Part shown: piece after piece, positions 16,609 through 25,500 of the stretch
Position numbering within the stretch: the stretch's first letter is position 1
Layout: each line of letters starts with the position of its first letter
Assembly: GCF_030161395.1 (NCBI RefSeq)
Contig: NZ_BSST01000001.1
Span: 4,317,948-4,381,947, forward strand
Source: Thalassotalea insulae
GTDB taxonomy: Bacteria; Pseudomonadota; Gammaproteobacteria; Enterobacterales; Alteromonadaceae
DNA length: 64,000 bases
Direction of reading: 5' to 3'
Made by a program: the position numbers and the translations under genes
Notes under the pieces: generated by a model
The model's database searches: none
Told to the model about the DNA's origin: nothing
The model's input: only the letters and a program-made list of their open reading frames with translations

Positions 16609-18519
16609 TTAACGACGAGAATTAACTTCATCCGTTAATGTTTCGATAAAACCTTCGACCGACATCTTACCTAAATCTTCACCACTTCGCGTGCGAATAG
16701 CAATTTCGCCATTTTCCATTTCTTTGTCACCTACAACTAACAAATATGGAACACGCTTTAAAGTATGCTCGCGGATTTTAAAGCCTATCTTCTCATTTCT
16801 CAAGTCTAGTTTAACTCTAAATCCATTTTCTTTTAATTTTTTAACAACTTTTTCACAATATTCGCTCTGTTTATCAGTAATATTCATCACAGTTGCTTGA
16901 ATTGGCGATAACCACGTTGGGAATTTACCGCTATATTCTTCAATTAAAATTCCGATAAAACGCTCTAATGAACCTAAAATCGCGCGATGGATCATTACCG
17001 GTACGTGTTTTTCACCATCTTCACCAATATATGAAGCATCTAAACGACCCGGTAAGGCAAAATCTAATTGCACCGTACCACATTGCCAATGACGACCTAA
17101 ACAATCTAACAAGGTAAATTCAATTTTAGGACCATAGAATGCCCCTTCTCCCGGTAGGTAGTCAAAATTGATATCTAGATTAGTTAACGCGTTAGCTAAG
17201 CCTTGTTCTGCCTTATCCCACATTTCATCTGAGCCAATGCGTTGTTCAGGGCGTGTTGATAACTTCACTAAAATATCGTCAAAGCCAAATGACTTATATA
17301 CGTCATAAACCATTTCGATACACTTAGTCACTTCATCTTGCACCTGATTTTCAGTACAGAAAATATGCGCATCATCTTGAGTGAAACCACGTACCCGCAT
17401 TAAGCCGTGTAACGCACCTGAAGGTTCATTACGGTGACAACAGCCAAATTCTGCCATACGTAGCGGTAGGTCACGGTAAGATTTCAAACCTTGATTGAAA
17501 ATCTGAACATGACCCGGGCAATTCATTGGTTTAATTGCATATTCACGCTTTTCTGATTCTGTGGTAAACATAGCGTCGCTATATTTATCCCAGTGACCTG
17601 ATTTTTCCCACAAGCCACGATCCATCATTAACGGGCCTTTAACCTCGTCATAATCATATTCATGCAGCTTTTCACGAACAAAACGTTCCAGCTCGGTATA
17701 GAGTGTCCAGCCATCGTTATGCCAGAATACCATGCCAGGTGCTTCTTCCTGCCAGTGGAACAAATCCAGTGTTTTACCTATTTTACGATGATCGCGCTTT
17801 TCAGCTTCTGCTAAGCGTTGAATATAAGCCTTAAGCTGTTTTTTATCCGCCCAAGCAGTACCATAAATGCGCTGCAACATTTTATTATCAGAGTCGCCAC
17901 GCCAATAAGCACCCGCTACTTTCATCAATTTAAAATGATGACAATGACGCATACTTGGTACGTGAGGGCCACGACACATATCGATATATTCTTGATGATG
18001 ATAAAGTGCTGGACGATCGGTTTTTTCTATATTCTCGTTAAGAATTTCTAGCTTATAAGGTTCATTGCGCTCAGTAAATGCATCAACAGCATCTTGCCAA
18101 GTTCCTGTTTTCTTAACCACTTCATACCCTGTACGTGCAAGGTCTGTCATACGTTTTTCTAACTTGACCAAATCATCTTCTGAAATGGTATGCTCAAGAT
18201 CAACATCATAATAAAAGCCGTTGTCAATCACTGGGCCAATCGCCATTTTAGTATCTGGCCATAACTGCTTAATCGCATGACCTAATAAATGCGCACAAGA
18301 GTGACGAATAATTTCAAGACCTTCGGCGTCTTTGCTGGTGATCAGTTGCAATGTGGCATCTGATTCAATTAATTCACAAGCATCAACCAATTCTCCGTTT
18401 ATACGGCCTGCTATGGTCGCTTTCGCTAAACCTGGACCAATATCAAGCGCTACATCCATTACAGATACCGCTTGTTCAAAAGAGCGTTGAGAACCATCAG
18501 GGAGAGTAATAACAGGCAT
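16609..18519 (-). CDS. thrS: Threonyl-tRNA synthetase
   Basis: 636 residues with, in order, the TGS domain (PVITLPDGSQRSFEQAVSVMDVA), the editing domain with HSCAHLLGHA and the zinc-site area, the class II core (motif 2 RNEPSGALHGLMRVRGFTQDDAHIFC, motif 3 HRAILGSLERF) and the C-terminal anticodon-binding domain. ATG with AAGGAAA upstream. It heads the thrS-infC-rpmI-rplT cluster, with a ~100-base gap to infC. Confidence 0.98.
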   Translation of the reverse strand: MPVITLPDGSQRSFEQAVSVMDVALDIGPGLAKATIAGRINGELVDACELIESDATLQLITSKDAEGLEIIRHSCAHLLGHAIKQLWPDTKMAIGPVIDNGFYYDVDLEHTISEDDLVKLEKRMTDLARTGYEVVKKTGTWQDAVDAFTERNEPYKLEILNENIEKTDRPALYHHQEYIDMCRGPHVPSMRHCHHFKLMKVAGAYWRGDSDNKMLQRIYGTAWADKKQLKAYIQRLAEAEKRDHRKIGKTLDLFHWQEEAPGMVFWHNDGWTLYTELERFVREKLHEYDYDEVKGPLMMDRGLWEKSGHWDKYSDAMFTTESEKREYAIKPMNCPGHVQIFNQGLKSYRDLPLRMAEFGCCHRNEPSGALHGLMRVRGFTQDDAHIFCTENQVQDEVTKCIEMVYDVYKSFGFDDILVKLSTRPEQRIGSDEMWDKAEQGLANALTNLDINFDYLPGEGAFYGPKIEFTLLDCLGRHWQCGTVQLDFALPGRLDASYIGEDGEKHVPVMIHRAILGSLERFIGILIEEYSGKFPTWLSPIQATVMNITDKQSEYCEKVVKKLKENGFRVKLDLRNEKIGFKIREHTLKRVPYLLVVGDKEMENGEIAIRTRSGEDLGKMSVEGFIETLTDEVNSRR

Positions 18520-18678
18520 GAAATTTCCTTAATACAGTGGCGGCGCATACCAAGCGTCGCATGAAAATGTTAATTTAAGTTAATAAATACGACATACTGG
18601 CTTATGGCTGAATCATTCTATAATTTAGCCAGTAGTTAACTAAGCGAGTGAATATAGGGGAAAACTATTAATATTGCA

Positions 18679-19422
18679 ATGGTAAAACTAGCTTTTAGGC
18701 CAGATAATCTCCAGTATTTTCACTTTTTTTCCCGCCTTAAGGTGATAGTGATTTTATTGTCGCTTTTACCTTTTGATAACAGTGTTTTCGCATCACCAAT
18801 AAAGCAGTTAGTTCCCCCAGATAAGGCTCAATGGTCGGTCTGGCGCGAAGCTAATAATATGAAAATATCTACCAGACCTGTATCGCGTAATGGCTTAATT
18901 GAAATTAAAGCAGAGCTTTCTATCCGAACCAGTAAAATGACATTTATTGAGTTTATCACCAAGCCGCACAATCTTGCCCTATGGCTGGATAACCTCAAAT
19001 CTTCTGAAATTAAGTCAATTAATATTGATGAAAGCGAATTAACCATACGATTTAATGCAATTTGGCCGTTAGCTGAACGAATAATGAGAATAAAGTCCAC
19101 CATCAAATCACGAGATGATGCGTCAATACTTATTCAACTGACGGATACCGGAGATAAACTAGATCACGAAAAAGGTAGTATTGTTGTTACCGTACACGCA
19201 GCTCACTGGCTGATATCGCCACTAGATAACGAGACCTTACTGGTCAGTTATCAATTTATTGCCGATGCGAATGGCAGTATTCCAAAATGGCTAGCAAACA
19301 AACTGATGTTAAACAGTATATGGAAAAGCTTACTTAATATTAAACAACACATTACGATTAGCTCTCGAACAAAGCGAGCAAGTATAAAATCAGACGCTGT
19401 CACTAAAGCTGACGCTAAATAA
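18679..19422 (+). CDS. START-domain (SRPBCC) exported protein
   Basis: 247 residues. An N-terminal hydrophobic segment (residues ~20-38, ending in FASP) should send it to the periplasm. The body (WSVWREANNMKISTRPV ... FIEFITKPHNLALWLDN ... ENETLLVSYQFIADANGSIPKWLANKLMLNSIWKSLLNIKQHI) follows the START/polyketide-cyclase pattern of lipid-binding proteins found in marine gammaproteobacteria. The ligand is unknown. It is divergent from thrS. Confidence 0.7.
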   Translation: MVKLAFRPDNLQYFHFFSRLKVIVILLSLLPFDNSVFASPIKQLVPPDKAQWSVWREANNMKISTRPVSRNGLIEIKAELSIRTSKMTFIEFITKPHNLALWLDNLKSSEIKSINIDESELTIRFNAIWPLAERIMRIKSTIKSRDDASILIQLTDTGDKLDHEKGSIVVTVHAAHWLISPLDNETLLVSYQFIADANGSIPKWLANKLMLNSIWKSLLNIKQHITISSRTKRASIKSDAVTKADAK

Positions 19423-19486
19423 CAACGCAAGGAGAATAATCTTCACTATAATTTGGTAGTAGATTGAGTTTTAGGATTTGCAGATT

Positions 19487-20353
19487 ATGTGGAAAACCAT
19501 CAGCCAGGCAATTGAACAAGCAACCAATCAGCCGTTTACCATTAAACATAAGCAACAAGCTACAGGTGGCGATATCAACTTATGTTATTGGCTCAGTGAT
19601 TATCGGCAAAACTATTTCGTAAAACTCAATGATAAACAGCATTTTGAACATTTTGACTCTGAAGCCTACGCACTCAGCCAAATAAAACAGTGTCAGCAAA
19701 TAGTCTGTCCAGATGTTATTACCTTAGGCACAACCTTAGATAAGGCATTTTTGGTTTTAAGCTACATTCCATTTGAATCACCTAAATCAAACGACTGGTA
19801 TCACTTGGGGCAACAGCTAGCGCATATGCATAAAACCGCCACGCATGGACAATTTGGCTGGCAACACGACAATTATATTGGCGATACCTTACAACCTAAT
19901 CAATGGCACAGTAACTGGCGCACATTTTTTGCTGAGCAGCGTATCGCTTGGCAATTACAATTATTATATGAAAAATCAATCAGATTAGGAGACATAGATC
20001 ATATTACACAAGTTTGTCACGATGCCTTACTCCACCATCAGACAACACCGAGTCTAGTTCATGGGGATTTGTGGCAAGGCAATATGGGGTTTTATCATCA
20101 TCAACCGGTGATTTTCGACCCCGCCTGCTATTATGGTGATCGTGAAGTTGACCTTGCAATGACAGAATTATTTGGTCAACTTCCCGATGACTTTTACCAA
20201 GGTTACCAGGCAACTTTTCCACTGACCAACAATTATGAAAATCGCAAGCTCGTGTATAATTTTTACCACATTCTCAATCACGCTAACCTATTTGGCGGTA
20301 TCTACATTGAGCAATCCAAAGCGCAATTATCACGCATTTTGGCACTGCACTAG
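19487..20353 (+). CDS. Fructosamine kinase family protein
   Basis: 288 residues of the FN3K/YniA family, related to aminoglycoside phosphotransferases. It has the nucleotide region TGGDINLCYWLSD and FVKLN, the catalytic LVHGDLWQGNMGF (HGDxxxxN) and the metal site VIFDPACYYGDREVDLAMTELFG. Members phosphorylate glycated amines and so help deglycation in the cytosol. I use ATG 19487 with TAGGA ten bases upstream; a TTG three codons earlier is also in frame. Confidence 0.9.
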   Translation: MWKTISQAIEQATNQPFTIKHKQQATGGDINLCYWLSDYRQNYFVKLNDKQHFEHFDSEAYALSQIKQCQQIVCPDVITLGTTLDKAFLVLSYIPFESPKSNDWYHLGQQLAHMHKTATHGQFGWQHDNYIGDTLQPNQWHSNWRTFFAEQRIAWQLQLLYEKSIRLGDIDHITQVCHDALLHHQTTPSLVHGDLWQGNMGFYHHQPVIFDPACYYGDREVDLAMTELFGQLPDDFYQGYQATFPLTNNYENRKLVYNFYHILNHANLFGGIYIEQSKAQLSRILALH

Positions 20354-20482
20354 TTTACAAAGAAAGCTTATGCCATAGCTTGTGGGTAACGGCTAAGAAA
20401 GTCATTTGATAAGCTCGCACTTTGGTCAAAGTGCGCCATAATAAAAGTTACAGGAACATTACAAAACCATCTAGGAGGCATT

Positions 20483-20704
20483 ATGCCCCAAGATACTTCA
20501 GTCACTAAAGTCACAGAGCAAAGGGTCACTTGCCCTCATTGTGGCCATCATATTTTCATTGCATTAGATACTTCTTCTGGCGATCAAGATTATTATGATG
20601 AATGTCCTGCCTGCTGCAATGATATTCACTTAAATTTACATATTGACGAATATCATCAAAAGATCCAGTTGGCCATTGATAGTGACGACGAACAGGTATT
20701 TTAA
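20483..20704 (+). CDS. CPXCG-motif cysteine-rich protein
   Basis: 73-residue protein with a rubredoxin-like or zinc-ribbon pattern: TCPHCGHHIFIALD and ECPACCND, followed by an acidic tail. This is the small CPXCG family common in gammaproteobacteria; its function is unknown and metal binding is inferred from the two CxxC pairs. The Shine-Dalgarno AGGAGG is strong. Its stop codon overlaps the stop of the convergent ribE in the sequence TTAA. Confidence 0.85.
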   Translation: MPQDTSVTKVTEQRVTCPHCGHHIFIALDTSSGDQDYYDECPACCNDIHLNLHIDEYHQKIQLAIDSDDEQVF

Positions 20705-21327
20705 TTGAGTGTTAACCCAAGGCGCTCGATAGTGGTAACTATGGTTATTGTTTGCTGATCAAATTCTAAATTCACTTTATCTGCAAGGCACAAATCCGAT
20801 AAATTGGTACGAGCTAAAGTTTCAGGGATCAAATGAACAGTAAAGCTAGCATTTTTATTAACCTGACCAACCGTTAAACTAATGCCATTAATAGCAATAA
20901 ATCCTTTCGCTAAAACGTAATGCTGCCACTGACTTGCCAGCTCGAACGTTAAAGTGCAATTAGTTGCTGTTGATTCTTTGGCAATCAGAGCAGCCTGACA
21001 ATGAACATGACCGCTGACAATATGACCACCTAGCTCATCACCTACTTTTAATGAACGTTCAATATTTACCTTATTTCCTGGTATTAATGTCGCTAAGTTT
21101 GAAACAGCAAGCGTTTCTTTAATAATATCAAAAGCAATATGTGCGCTATTATTTTCAGCTTGCGCAAATTCGACCACAGTTAAACAAACACCATTAACGG
21201 CAATGCTGGCTCCGTTCTCCAGATTATTTATTAACTCACTTGAGGTTTTGATCACCAGACGCGCTAAATTATTTACCGTTTTAAAGGAAAAAACTGTCGC
21301 TTGAGATTGCACTATACCTGTAAACAT
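20701..21327 (-). CDS. ribE: Riboflavin synthase alpha chain
   Basis: 208 residues with two lumazine-binding barrels: MFTGIVQSQATV at the start and GHIVSGHVHCQA at the domain junction. It converts two molecules of 6,7-dimethyl-8-ribityllumazine into riboflavin plus a pyrimidine in the cytosol. It is divergent from a NorM-type MATE gene, as in E. coli (ribC/mdtK). No FMN riboswitch is seen in the 67-base divergent gap. Confidence 0.95.
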   Translation of the reverse strand: MFTGIVQSQATVFSFKTVNNLARLVIKTSSELINNLENGASIAVNGVCLTVVEFAQAENNSAHIAFDIIKETLAVSNLATLIPGNKVNIERSLKVGDELGGHIVSGHVHCQAALIAKESTATNCTLTFELASQWQHYVLAKGFIAINGISLTVGQVNKNASFTVHLIPETLARTNLSDLCLADKVNLEFDQQTITIVTTIERLGLTLN

Positions 21328-21394
21328 ATATCATCCAATTATAAAAACTAGGCTCAGTATTTTAACAAAATAAGTAAATTGACCCAACAACATC

Positions 21395-22762
21395 ATGCAT
21401 TTAGATAACTTTTTAACATACAGTAAAAAGCTAATGAAATTAGCTTATCCCATTTTGATCGCTCAGTTGATCCAAAACTTAATGGGGTTTTCTGATACTG
21501 TGATGGCTGGCCGAGTCAGTGCAACCGATATGGCAGCAGTGGCTGTTGCCAGTAGCGTCTGGTTACCACTAATTTTAACCATTTACGGTTTGATCATGGC
21601 ACTCGCGGCAATAGTATCGCAATATGCTGGCGCAAAAGAATACCATAAGGTTGCAAAAGCCACCTATCAAACCGCCTGGATTGCGGTGAGCTTAGGAATC
21701 ATATTAATTGCATTATTTTACCTGATCACGCCATTAGTCATTGAGCAGGTAAGTTTAGAATTGGCTCTTAAAGACCTGATGTTTCAGTACCTTGGATATA
21801 TCGTCTGGGGCGGTCCGGGTTTTTGTCTTTATTTGGTATTAAGAAACTATTCAGAAGGCTTATCTCATACCAAGCCAACCATGATCATCTCCATCATAGG
21901 ATTAATTATTAATATTCCGGCAAATTACATTTTTATCTATGGTGAATTTGGTATGCCCGCATTAGGTGGCGCAGGTTGTGGGCTGGCAACAGCTATCGTT
22001 TACTGGGCCATGTTTATCGCTATGCTGATCTATTGCTTAGTATCAAAAGTACTAAAGAAAGCGCCACTGTTTACCCATTTTTATTGGCCTCACCTCAGTG
22101 AGATCCGCTATATCTTATCCATTGGTGTACCAATTGCAATGTCACTGCTATTTGAGGTGAGTCTATTTTGTGTCGTCGCTATTTTGCTTGCCCCCTTTGG
22201 CGCGCAAGTAGTAGCCAGTCATCAAATCGCAATTAACTTTTCCGGTTTAGTCTTTATGGTGCCGTTGAGCATGGCGATGGCAGTCACTATTCAAGTAGGC
22301 TTTGCCGTTGGTGATAAAGATCAACAAAAAGCAAAAGAAATTTGCCGTTATGCAGTGGTATTAGGGTTAGTCATAGCCGTAGTTACCGCCGCATTAAGCA
22401 TTATATTTAGAACACAGATCGCCAATATTTATACCCATGACTTAGCGGTAATAGAACTGGCTGCTAGCTTGATGTTTTTAGCGTCGCTATTTCAGTTCTC
22501 CGATGCTATCCAAGTGATATCAGCCGGAGCGCTACGTGGTTATAAAGACACTAAAGCCATTTTATACATTACCTTTTGTTCCTATTGGCTGGTTGGTTTA
22601 TCGGTAGGATTAATATTAGGGTTAACTGATTGGTTAATACCTGCAATAGGGCCATATGGCTTTTGGATTGGCTTTATATCTGGTCTTACAACAGCAGCTA
22701 TATTGTTAGCTTGGCGTCTGAAAATAGTACAAAAACGCTTTGCACTAGCGACAAGCATATAA
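21395..22762 (+). CDS. NorM/MdtK-type MATE efflux pump
   Basis: 455 residues, 12 membrane segments in two MatE halves (KKLMKLAYPILIAQLIQNLMGFSDTVMAGRVSATDMAAVAVASS ... GVPIAMSLLFEVSLFCVVAILLAPFGAQVVASHQIAINFSG). MATE pumps export cationic drugs or metabolites using Na+ or H+. The sequence and the divergent ribE neighbour place it with NorM/MdtK. Position before the tRNA-Val promoter is clear; no terminator hairpin is obvious. Confidence 0.9.
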   Translation: MHLDNFLTYSKKLMKLAYPILIAQLIQNLMGFSDTVMAGRVSATDMAAVAVASSVWLPLILTIYGLIMALAAIVSQYAGAKEYHKVAKATYQTAWIAVSLGIILIALFYLITPLVIEQVSLELALKDLMFQYLGYIVWGGPGFCLYLVLRNYSEGLSHTKPTMIISIIGLIINIPANYIFIYGEFGMPALGGAGCGLATAIVYWAMFIAMLIYCLVSKVLKKAPLFTHFYWPHLSEIRYILSIGVPIAMSLLFEVSLFCVVAILLAPFGAQVVASHQIAINFSGLVFMVPLSMAMAVTIQVGFAVGDKDQQKAKEICRYAVVLGLVIAVVTAALSIIFRTQIANIYTHDLAVIELAASLMFLASLFQFSDAIQVISAGALRGYKDTKAILYITFCSYWLVGLSVGLILGLTDWLIPAIGPYGFWIGFISGLTTAAILLAWRLKIVQKRFALATSI

Positions 22763-22842
22763 CCGACTGATGAAATTTTATCGAACTTTTGCCGCAATAG
22801 TGAACAAACAGTAAAAAATTGAATTTAAATGGTGAAAATTAC

Positions 22843-22871
22843 TTGCAAGTCAAATATCAGATCGCTAACAT
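22843..22871 (+). promoter_or_regulatory. Promoter of tRNA-Val
   Basis: TTGCAA (22843-22848), exactly 17 bases, TAACAT (22866-22871), then a GC-rich discriminator (AGCGCC) as is typical for stable-RNA promoters under stringent control. Confidence 0.7.
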
Positions 22872-22905
22872 AGCGCCTCGTTGAGTTATTCAACTTCTTT
22901 ATTGT

Positions 22906-22982
<77 letters not shown>

Positions 22983-23155
22983 CTTTCCCCTTTAAAAACA
23001 ATAATTTACACAACAAAAACAAATAAGTTCCTAAAAAGTACTACTCCCCTTTTTCACAGCACTATTTACGCTTAACAATAAATACTAAAATCGACTAAAC
23101 GGTATCGTTCCAAGATCAACAGATTTAACTAACATTACGCACCAAAAAAAGATAA

Positions 23156-23338
23156 ATGACACACGTTTTACGCCATACATTTGCAAGTCACTTTATGATG
23201 AATGGCGGCAATATTTTGGTATTACAACAATTTTTAGGTCAAGCAAATATCGTTGATACAATGAAGTATGCACACTTTTCTAAAACTCATTTAGAAGATG
23301 CAATTAAATTAAATCCAATATCTAAAGTAAATATTTAA
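23156..23338 (+). pseudogene. Tyrosine recombinase, C-terminal fragment
   Basis: 60 residues covering only the end of the catalytic domain: LRHTFASHFMMNGGNILVLQQFLGQ with the RH box, ...YAHFSKTHL with the nucleophile tyrosine. This type belongs to phage and island integrases that use tRNA genes, not to integron integrases, which carry a distinct extra motif. A TAA lies directly upstream of the first ATG and no N-terminal part is present, so the gene is truncated. Its stop codon coincides with the first bases of the attC site at 23336. Confidence 0.8.
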
Positions 23339-23435
23339 CGTCGCGTTAAACGGCTAAGTAATACTTGCTATAATGTGCAGCGAATCGAAAACGAACAAAC
23401 TGTTAGCAGTCCCGTTACTGTATTGGTTTCTATGG
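23336..23435 (-). repeat. attC-like site 1 (island cluster)
   Basis: Begins TAACGTCGCGTTAAACGG and ends near TTGGTTTCTATGG. Its central part shares 23 identical bases (23400-23422) with the attC at 62905-63004 (62970-62992). The right end is decayed from the expected CTTGTTA. Confidence 0.75.
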
Positions 23436-23440
23436 TGCAC

Positions 23441-23641
23441 TTACAAAAAATTATCTAGAAGTAGATAACCGTTACTAATAATTATGACCATTCCTAAGAT
23501 AATCATTGTATTTGGAGGGAGCATCGTTGCTTCTTGCTTGTTATTGCTAGTCTTTAGTTGCTTTCCTCTCATTACAAAATAACAGCCAAGCATAATAACA
23601 ATTGACTTGATCAATATGTCGGCCAACGAATAATTGTCCAT
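23441..23641 (-). CDS. Small membrane protein of unknown function (cassette gene)
   Basis: 66 residues with two hydrophobic segments (LIKSIVIMLGCYFVM and TMIILGMVIIISNGYLLL) separated by a short charged, Lys-rich loop. I do not recognise it. It is followed on its own strand by an attC-like site, the normal position for an integron cassette gene. Neither codon pattern nor homology confirms expression. Confidence 0.45.
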   Translation of the reverse strand: MDNYSLADILIKSIVIMLGCYFVMRGKQLKTSNNKQEATMLPPNTMIILGMVIIISNGYLLLDNFL

Positions 23642-23708
23642 GTAATTTAATACCTATTAAATAACTATTTTACTGAATACGAAACATTCCCATAATCGCA
23701 TGGGTACC

Positions 23709-23795
23709 TAACGCCGCAATATAGGCCGTATAAATACTTGGCTAAAAATAGTGACGAAGGAGCAAAACTAGCTGTCCTTTGAATTGGTTTGCTAG
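23709..23795 (-). repeat. attC-like site 2 (island cluster, degenerate)
   Basis: Begins TAACGCCGCAATATAGGCCG, has the inner TTGGCTAAAAATAGTGACGAAGGAGCAAAACTAGC shared in outline with the site at 62429, and ends GGTTTGCTAGC where CTTGTTA is expected. It overlaps the end of the TetR gene. Confidence 0.7.
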
Positions 23796-24355
23796 CTTTT
23801 CGATTTCACTGACTGTTGAACAGCATTAGTGATTTCATCAGCCAAGGCTGGATCCTTAACCGCACGTGCTAGAGTAACACCACCAATAATCATTGAAAGC
23901 GTTGCCCATGTATTAGGATCAACGTTTCCCTCTATAGATTCATTACCATTCGAAAAAATCTCAGCAGCCTTTAATAGTTCTCGTTGAAAAACAGTGCGAG
24001 TTTCATCATCGGAACGAATCACTTCTGGAGTTAAGCTTTGCAAAGCACAACTTTCACTTAACTCACTGCGCCGCTTCTCCCCTAAATAAAATTGAGTGAA
24101 CTGTTCTAACCATTTATCACCATGGATGCTTTGAAAATGACTTATAGCGGCACTAAACTGCCGAACACCTTCGGTGACAGTTTCACGAAATGCTCCAGAC
24201 TTTGAACCAAAATGTGCATAAAAAGCCCCTGATGTAACACCAGCCTCGTTAGCAAGTCCATTAACACCTGCGCCATCGTAACCATGTTGACGAAAAGTTT
24301 TATGGATTGATGCTAAAATTCGTTGATGTGTTAGTTCTTTTTTACTTACCATCAT
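23792..24355 (-). CDS. TetR family repressor
   Basis: 187 residues. The N-terminal helix-turn-helix is typical (RILASIHKTFRQHGYDGAGVNGLANEAGVTSGAFYAHFGSKSGAFRETV); the C-terminal ligand domain resembles the group acting on electrophile or aldehyde detoxification genes. The gene is divergent from a tautomerase-like gene, and three copies of a 16-22 base palindrome lie between the two starts. It therefore very likely represses itself and the 24503-25386 genes. It sits in an integron-type cassette directly before an attC-like site. Confidence 0.88.
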   Translation of the reverse strand: MMVSKKELTHQRILASIHKTFRQHGYDGAGVNGLANEAGVTSGAFYAHFGSKSGAFRETVTEGVRQFSAAISHFQSIHGDKWLEQFTQFYLGEKRRSELSESCALQSLTPEVIRSDDETRTVFQRELLKAAEIFSNGNESIEGNVDPNTWATLSMIIGGVTLARAVKDPALADEITNAVQQSVKSKS

Positions 24356-24396
24356 CTATTCTCTTTTTTGTTAAGAAAATATTATACCATTTTTAA

Positions 24397-24476
24397 TATA
24401 GTGATCACTATAAAAATATTGACAATATAGTGATCACTATATTAAGCTGAACTCAAATATAGTGATCGCTATATTT
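24397..24476. promoter_or_regulatory. Three palindromic TetR operators in the divergent promoter region
   Basis: Copies at 24397-24412 (TATAGTGATCACTATA), 24424-24443 (AATATAGTGATCACTATATT, perfect) and 24455-24476 (one mismatch, ...GATCGC...). The middle copy abuts a TTGACA at 24419-24424, so binding should block transcription. Confidence 0.85.
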
Positions 24477-24502
24477 AAATTCACTTTAATGGAAATAAAA
24501 TT

Positions 24503-24913
24503 ATGCCGCTAACACTTACGCTTACAGAAGGTGTCTTGCCAGTAGGTTCAGAAAAAATTGCTGTCGCTAGAATAACAGATGCTATGTTGAAATGGCACGG
24601 ACTTACTAATAATAAAGTTATGACCCCCAACATCACTGCAACGGTTCATGTTTTACCGAAAAATTCAACTTTTTCAGGAGGTAAAGAGTTTTCAGGTGCA
24701 TGGATTGAATGGAAAGTCCCTTCATTTGCATTCAATGACCGTGAAATACAAATTGGTTTTGGAAAAGATGCTACCGATATAATCCATGAACTTTCTAACT
24801 ACCATCAACCAAAAGAAAACATATACATTAATGTTGTCCACGCTGTAGATGGTGTATGGAATTTTAATGGAACAGTAATGAGCAATGAGCAAATTGCTGA
24901 AGCCATTTCTTAA
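24503..24913 (+). CDS. Tautomerase-like protein
   Basis: 136 residues beginning MPLTLTLTEGVLP. A proline next to the start methionine is the catalytic base of 4-oxalocrotonate tautomerase relatives, and the repeated beta-strand pattern with a central amphipathic helix (EKIAVARITDAMLKWHGL) fits. Assignment to the superfamily is from these features only. It is transcribed from the TetR-controlled region. It reads against the cassette direction of the neighbouring attC sites. Confidence 0.6.
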   Translation: MPLTLTLTEGVLPVGSEKIAVARITDAMLKWHGLTNNKVMTPNITATVHVLPKNSTFSGGKEFSGAWIEWKVPSFAFNDREIQIGFGKDATDIIHELSNYHQPKENIYINVVHAVDGVWNFNGTVMSNEQIAEAIS

Positions 24914-24929
24914 ACATAAATTAACTGCA

Positions 24930-24957
24930 AAGGGCTAAATGAAAATTTAGCCTTTTA
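24930..24957 (+). terminator. Probable terminator after the tautomerase-like gene
   Basis: GGGCTAAAT-GAAA-ATTTAGCC hairpin followed by TTTTATATTTT. It would reduce read-through into the VOC gene 25 bases later. Confidence 0.65.
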
Positions 24958-24978
24958 TATTTTGATGGAATATAGGCC

Positions 24979-25386
24979 ATGAGCAACCAAAGTTTTCCAA
25001 GAGTATTACATACGATGCTTCGTATTAGTGATATTTCACGATCTATAATATTTTATACAAAAATATTGGGTATGAAAATATTAAGAACTTTAGAACAGCC
25101 AACAGAAAAATACACTCTGATTTTTTTAGGTTATGGTGATGAATCTAATCAAACAGTTATCGAATTAACTTATAACTATGGTATTAGCAGTTATGAGCTA
25201 GGAAATGGGTATGGGCATATTGCAATTGGTGTTGAAAATATAGATCAAACAATAAATCATATTAAAAAACTAGATTACCCAATAGATTTGGAGCCTAGTC
25301 ACCTAAAAAACAGTAATGAAATTATCGCATTTATATCAGATCCTGACGGTTACAAAATAGAATTAATTGAACACAAGGTTATATAA
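24979..25386 (+). CDS. VOC (glyoxalase I-like) family protein
   Basis: 135 residues closely patterned on lactoylglutathione lyase: RVLHTMLRISDISRSIIFYTKILGMKILRT, GYGHIAIGVENIDQTINHI, and AFISDPDGYKIELIEH. The metal ligands H11 and E130-type residues are present, along with the central NGYGHIAI. Glyoxalase I turns the methylglyoxal-glutathione adduct into lactoylglutathione. A TetR-controlled tautomerase next to a glyoxalase suggests an electrophile-detoxification unit; that link is inference. Confidence 0.82.
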   Translation: MSNQSFPRVLHTMLRISDISRSIIFYTKILGMKILRTLEQPTEKYTLIFLGYGDESNQTVIELTYNYGISSYELGNGYGHIAIGVENIDQTINHIKKLDYPIDLEPSHLKNSNEIIAFISDPDGYKIELIEHKVI

Positions 25387-25394
25387 GGTAAAGC

Positions 25395-25494
25395 TAACGC
25401 CGCCATATGGGGCGCATAAATGCTTGGCTAAACTTAGCGAAGAATGAGCGCAAGCCAAGCGTTTTGCGTCCAATTGCCATGATGGCCTTGTTAG
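25395..25494 (-). repeat. attC site 3 (island cluster)
   Basis: TAACGCCGCCATATGGGGCG at the left, inner arms TGCTTGGCTAAA / CAAGCCAAGCG, and CCTTGTTAG at the right: a complete, well-preserved site of 100 bases, about the length of those at 58-64 kb. Confidence 0.85.
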
Positions 25495-25500
25495 ATGATT

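Noticed and set aside
23156..23338. Reading the recombinase fragment as an integron integrase (intI)
   Set aside because: Residues around the RH box and tyrosine match tRNA-targeting phage/island integrases, and the fragment is adjacent to the tRNA repeat.
23336..25494. CRISPR array
   Set aside because: The repeats are long, imperfect, self-complementary and separated by genes; they are attC sites. No CRISPR-type short repeats were seen anywhere in the window.
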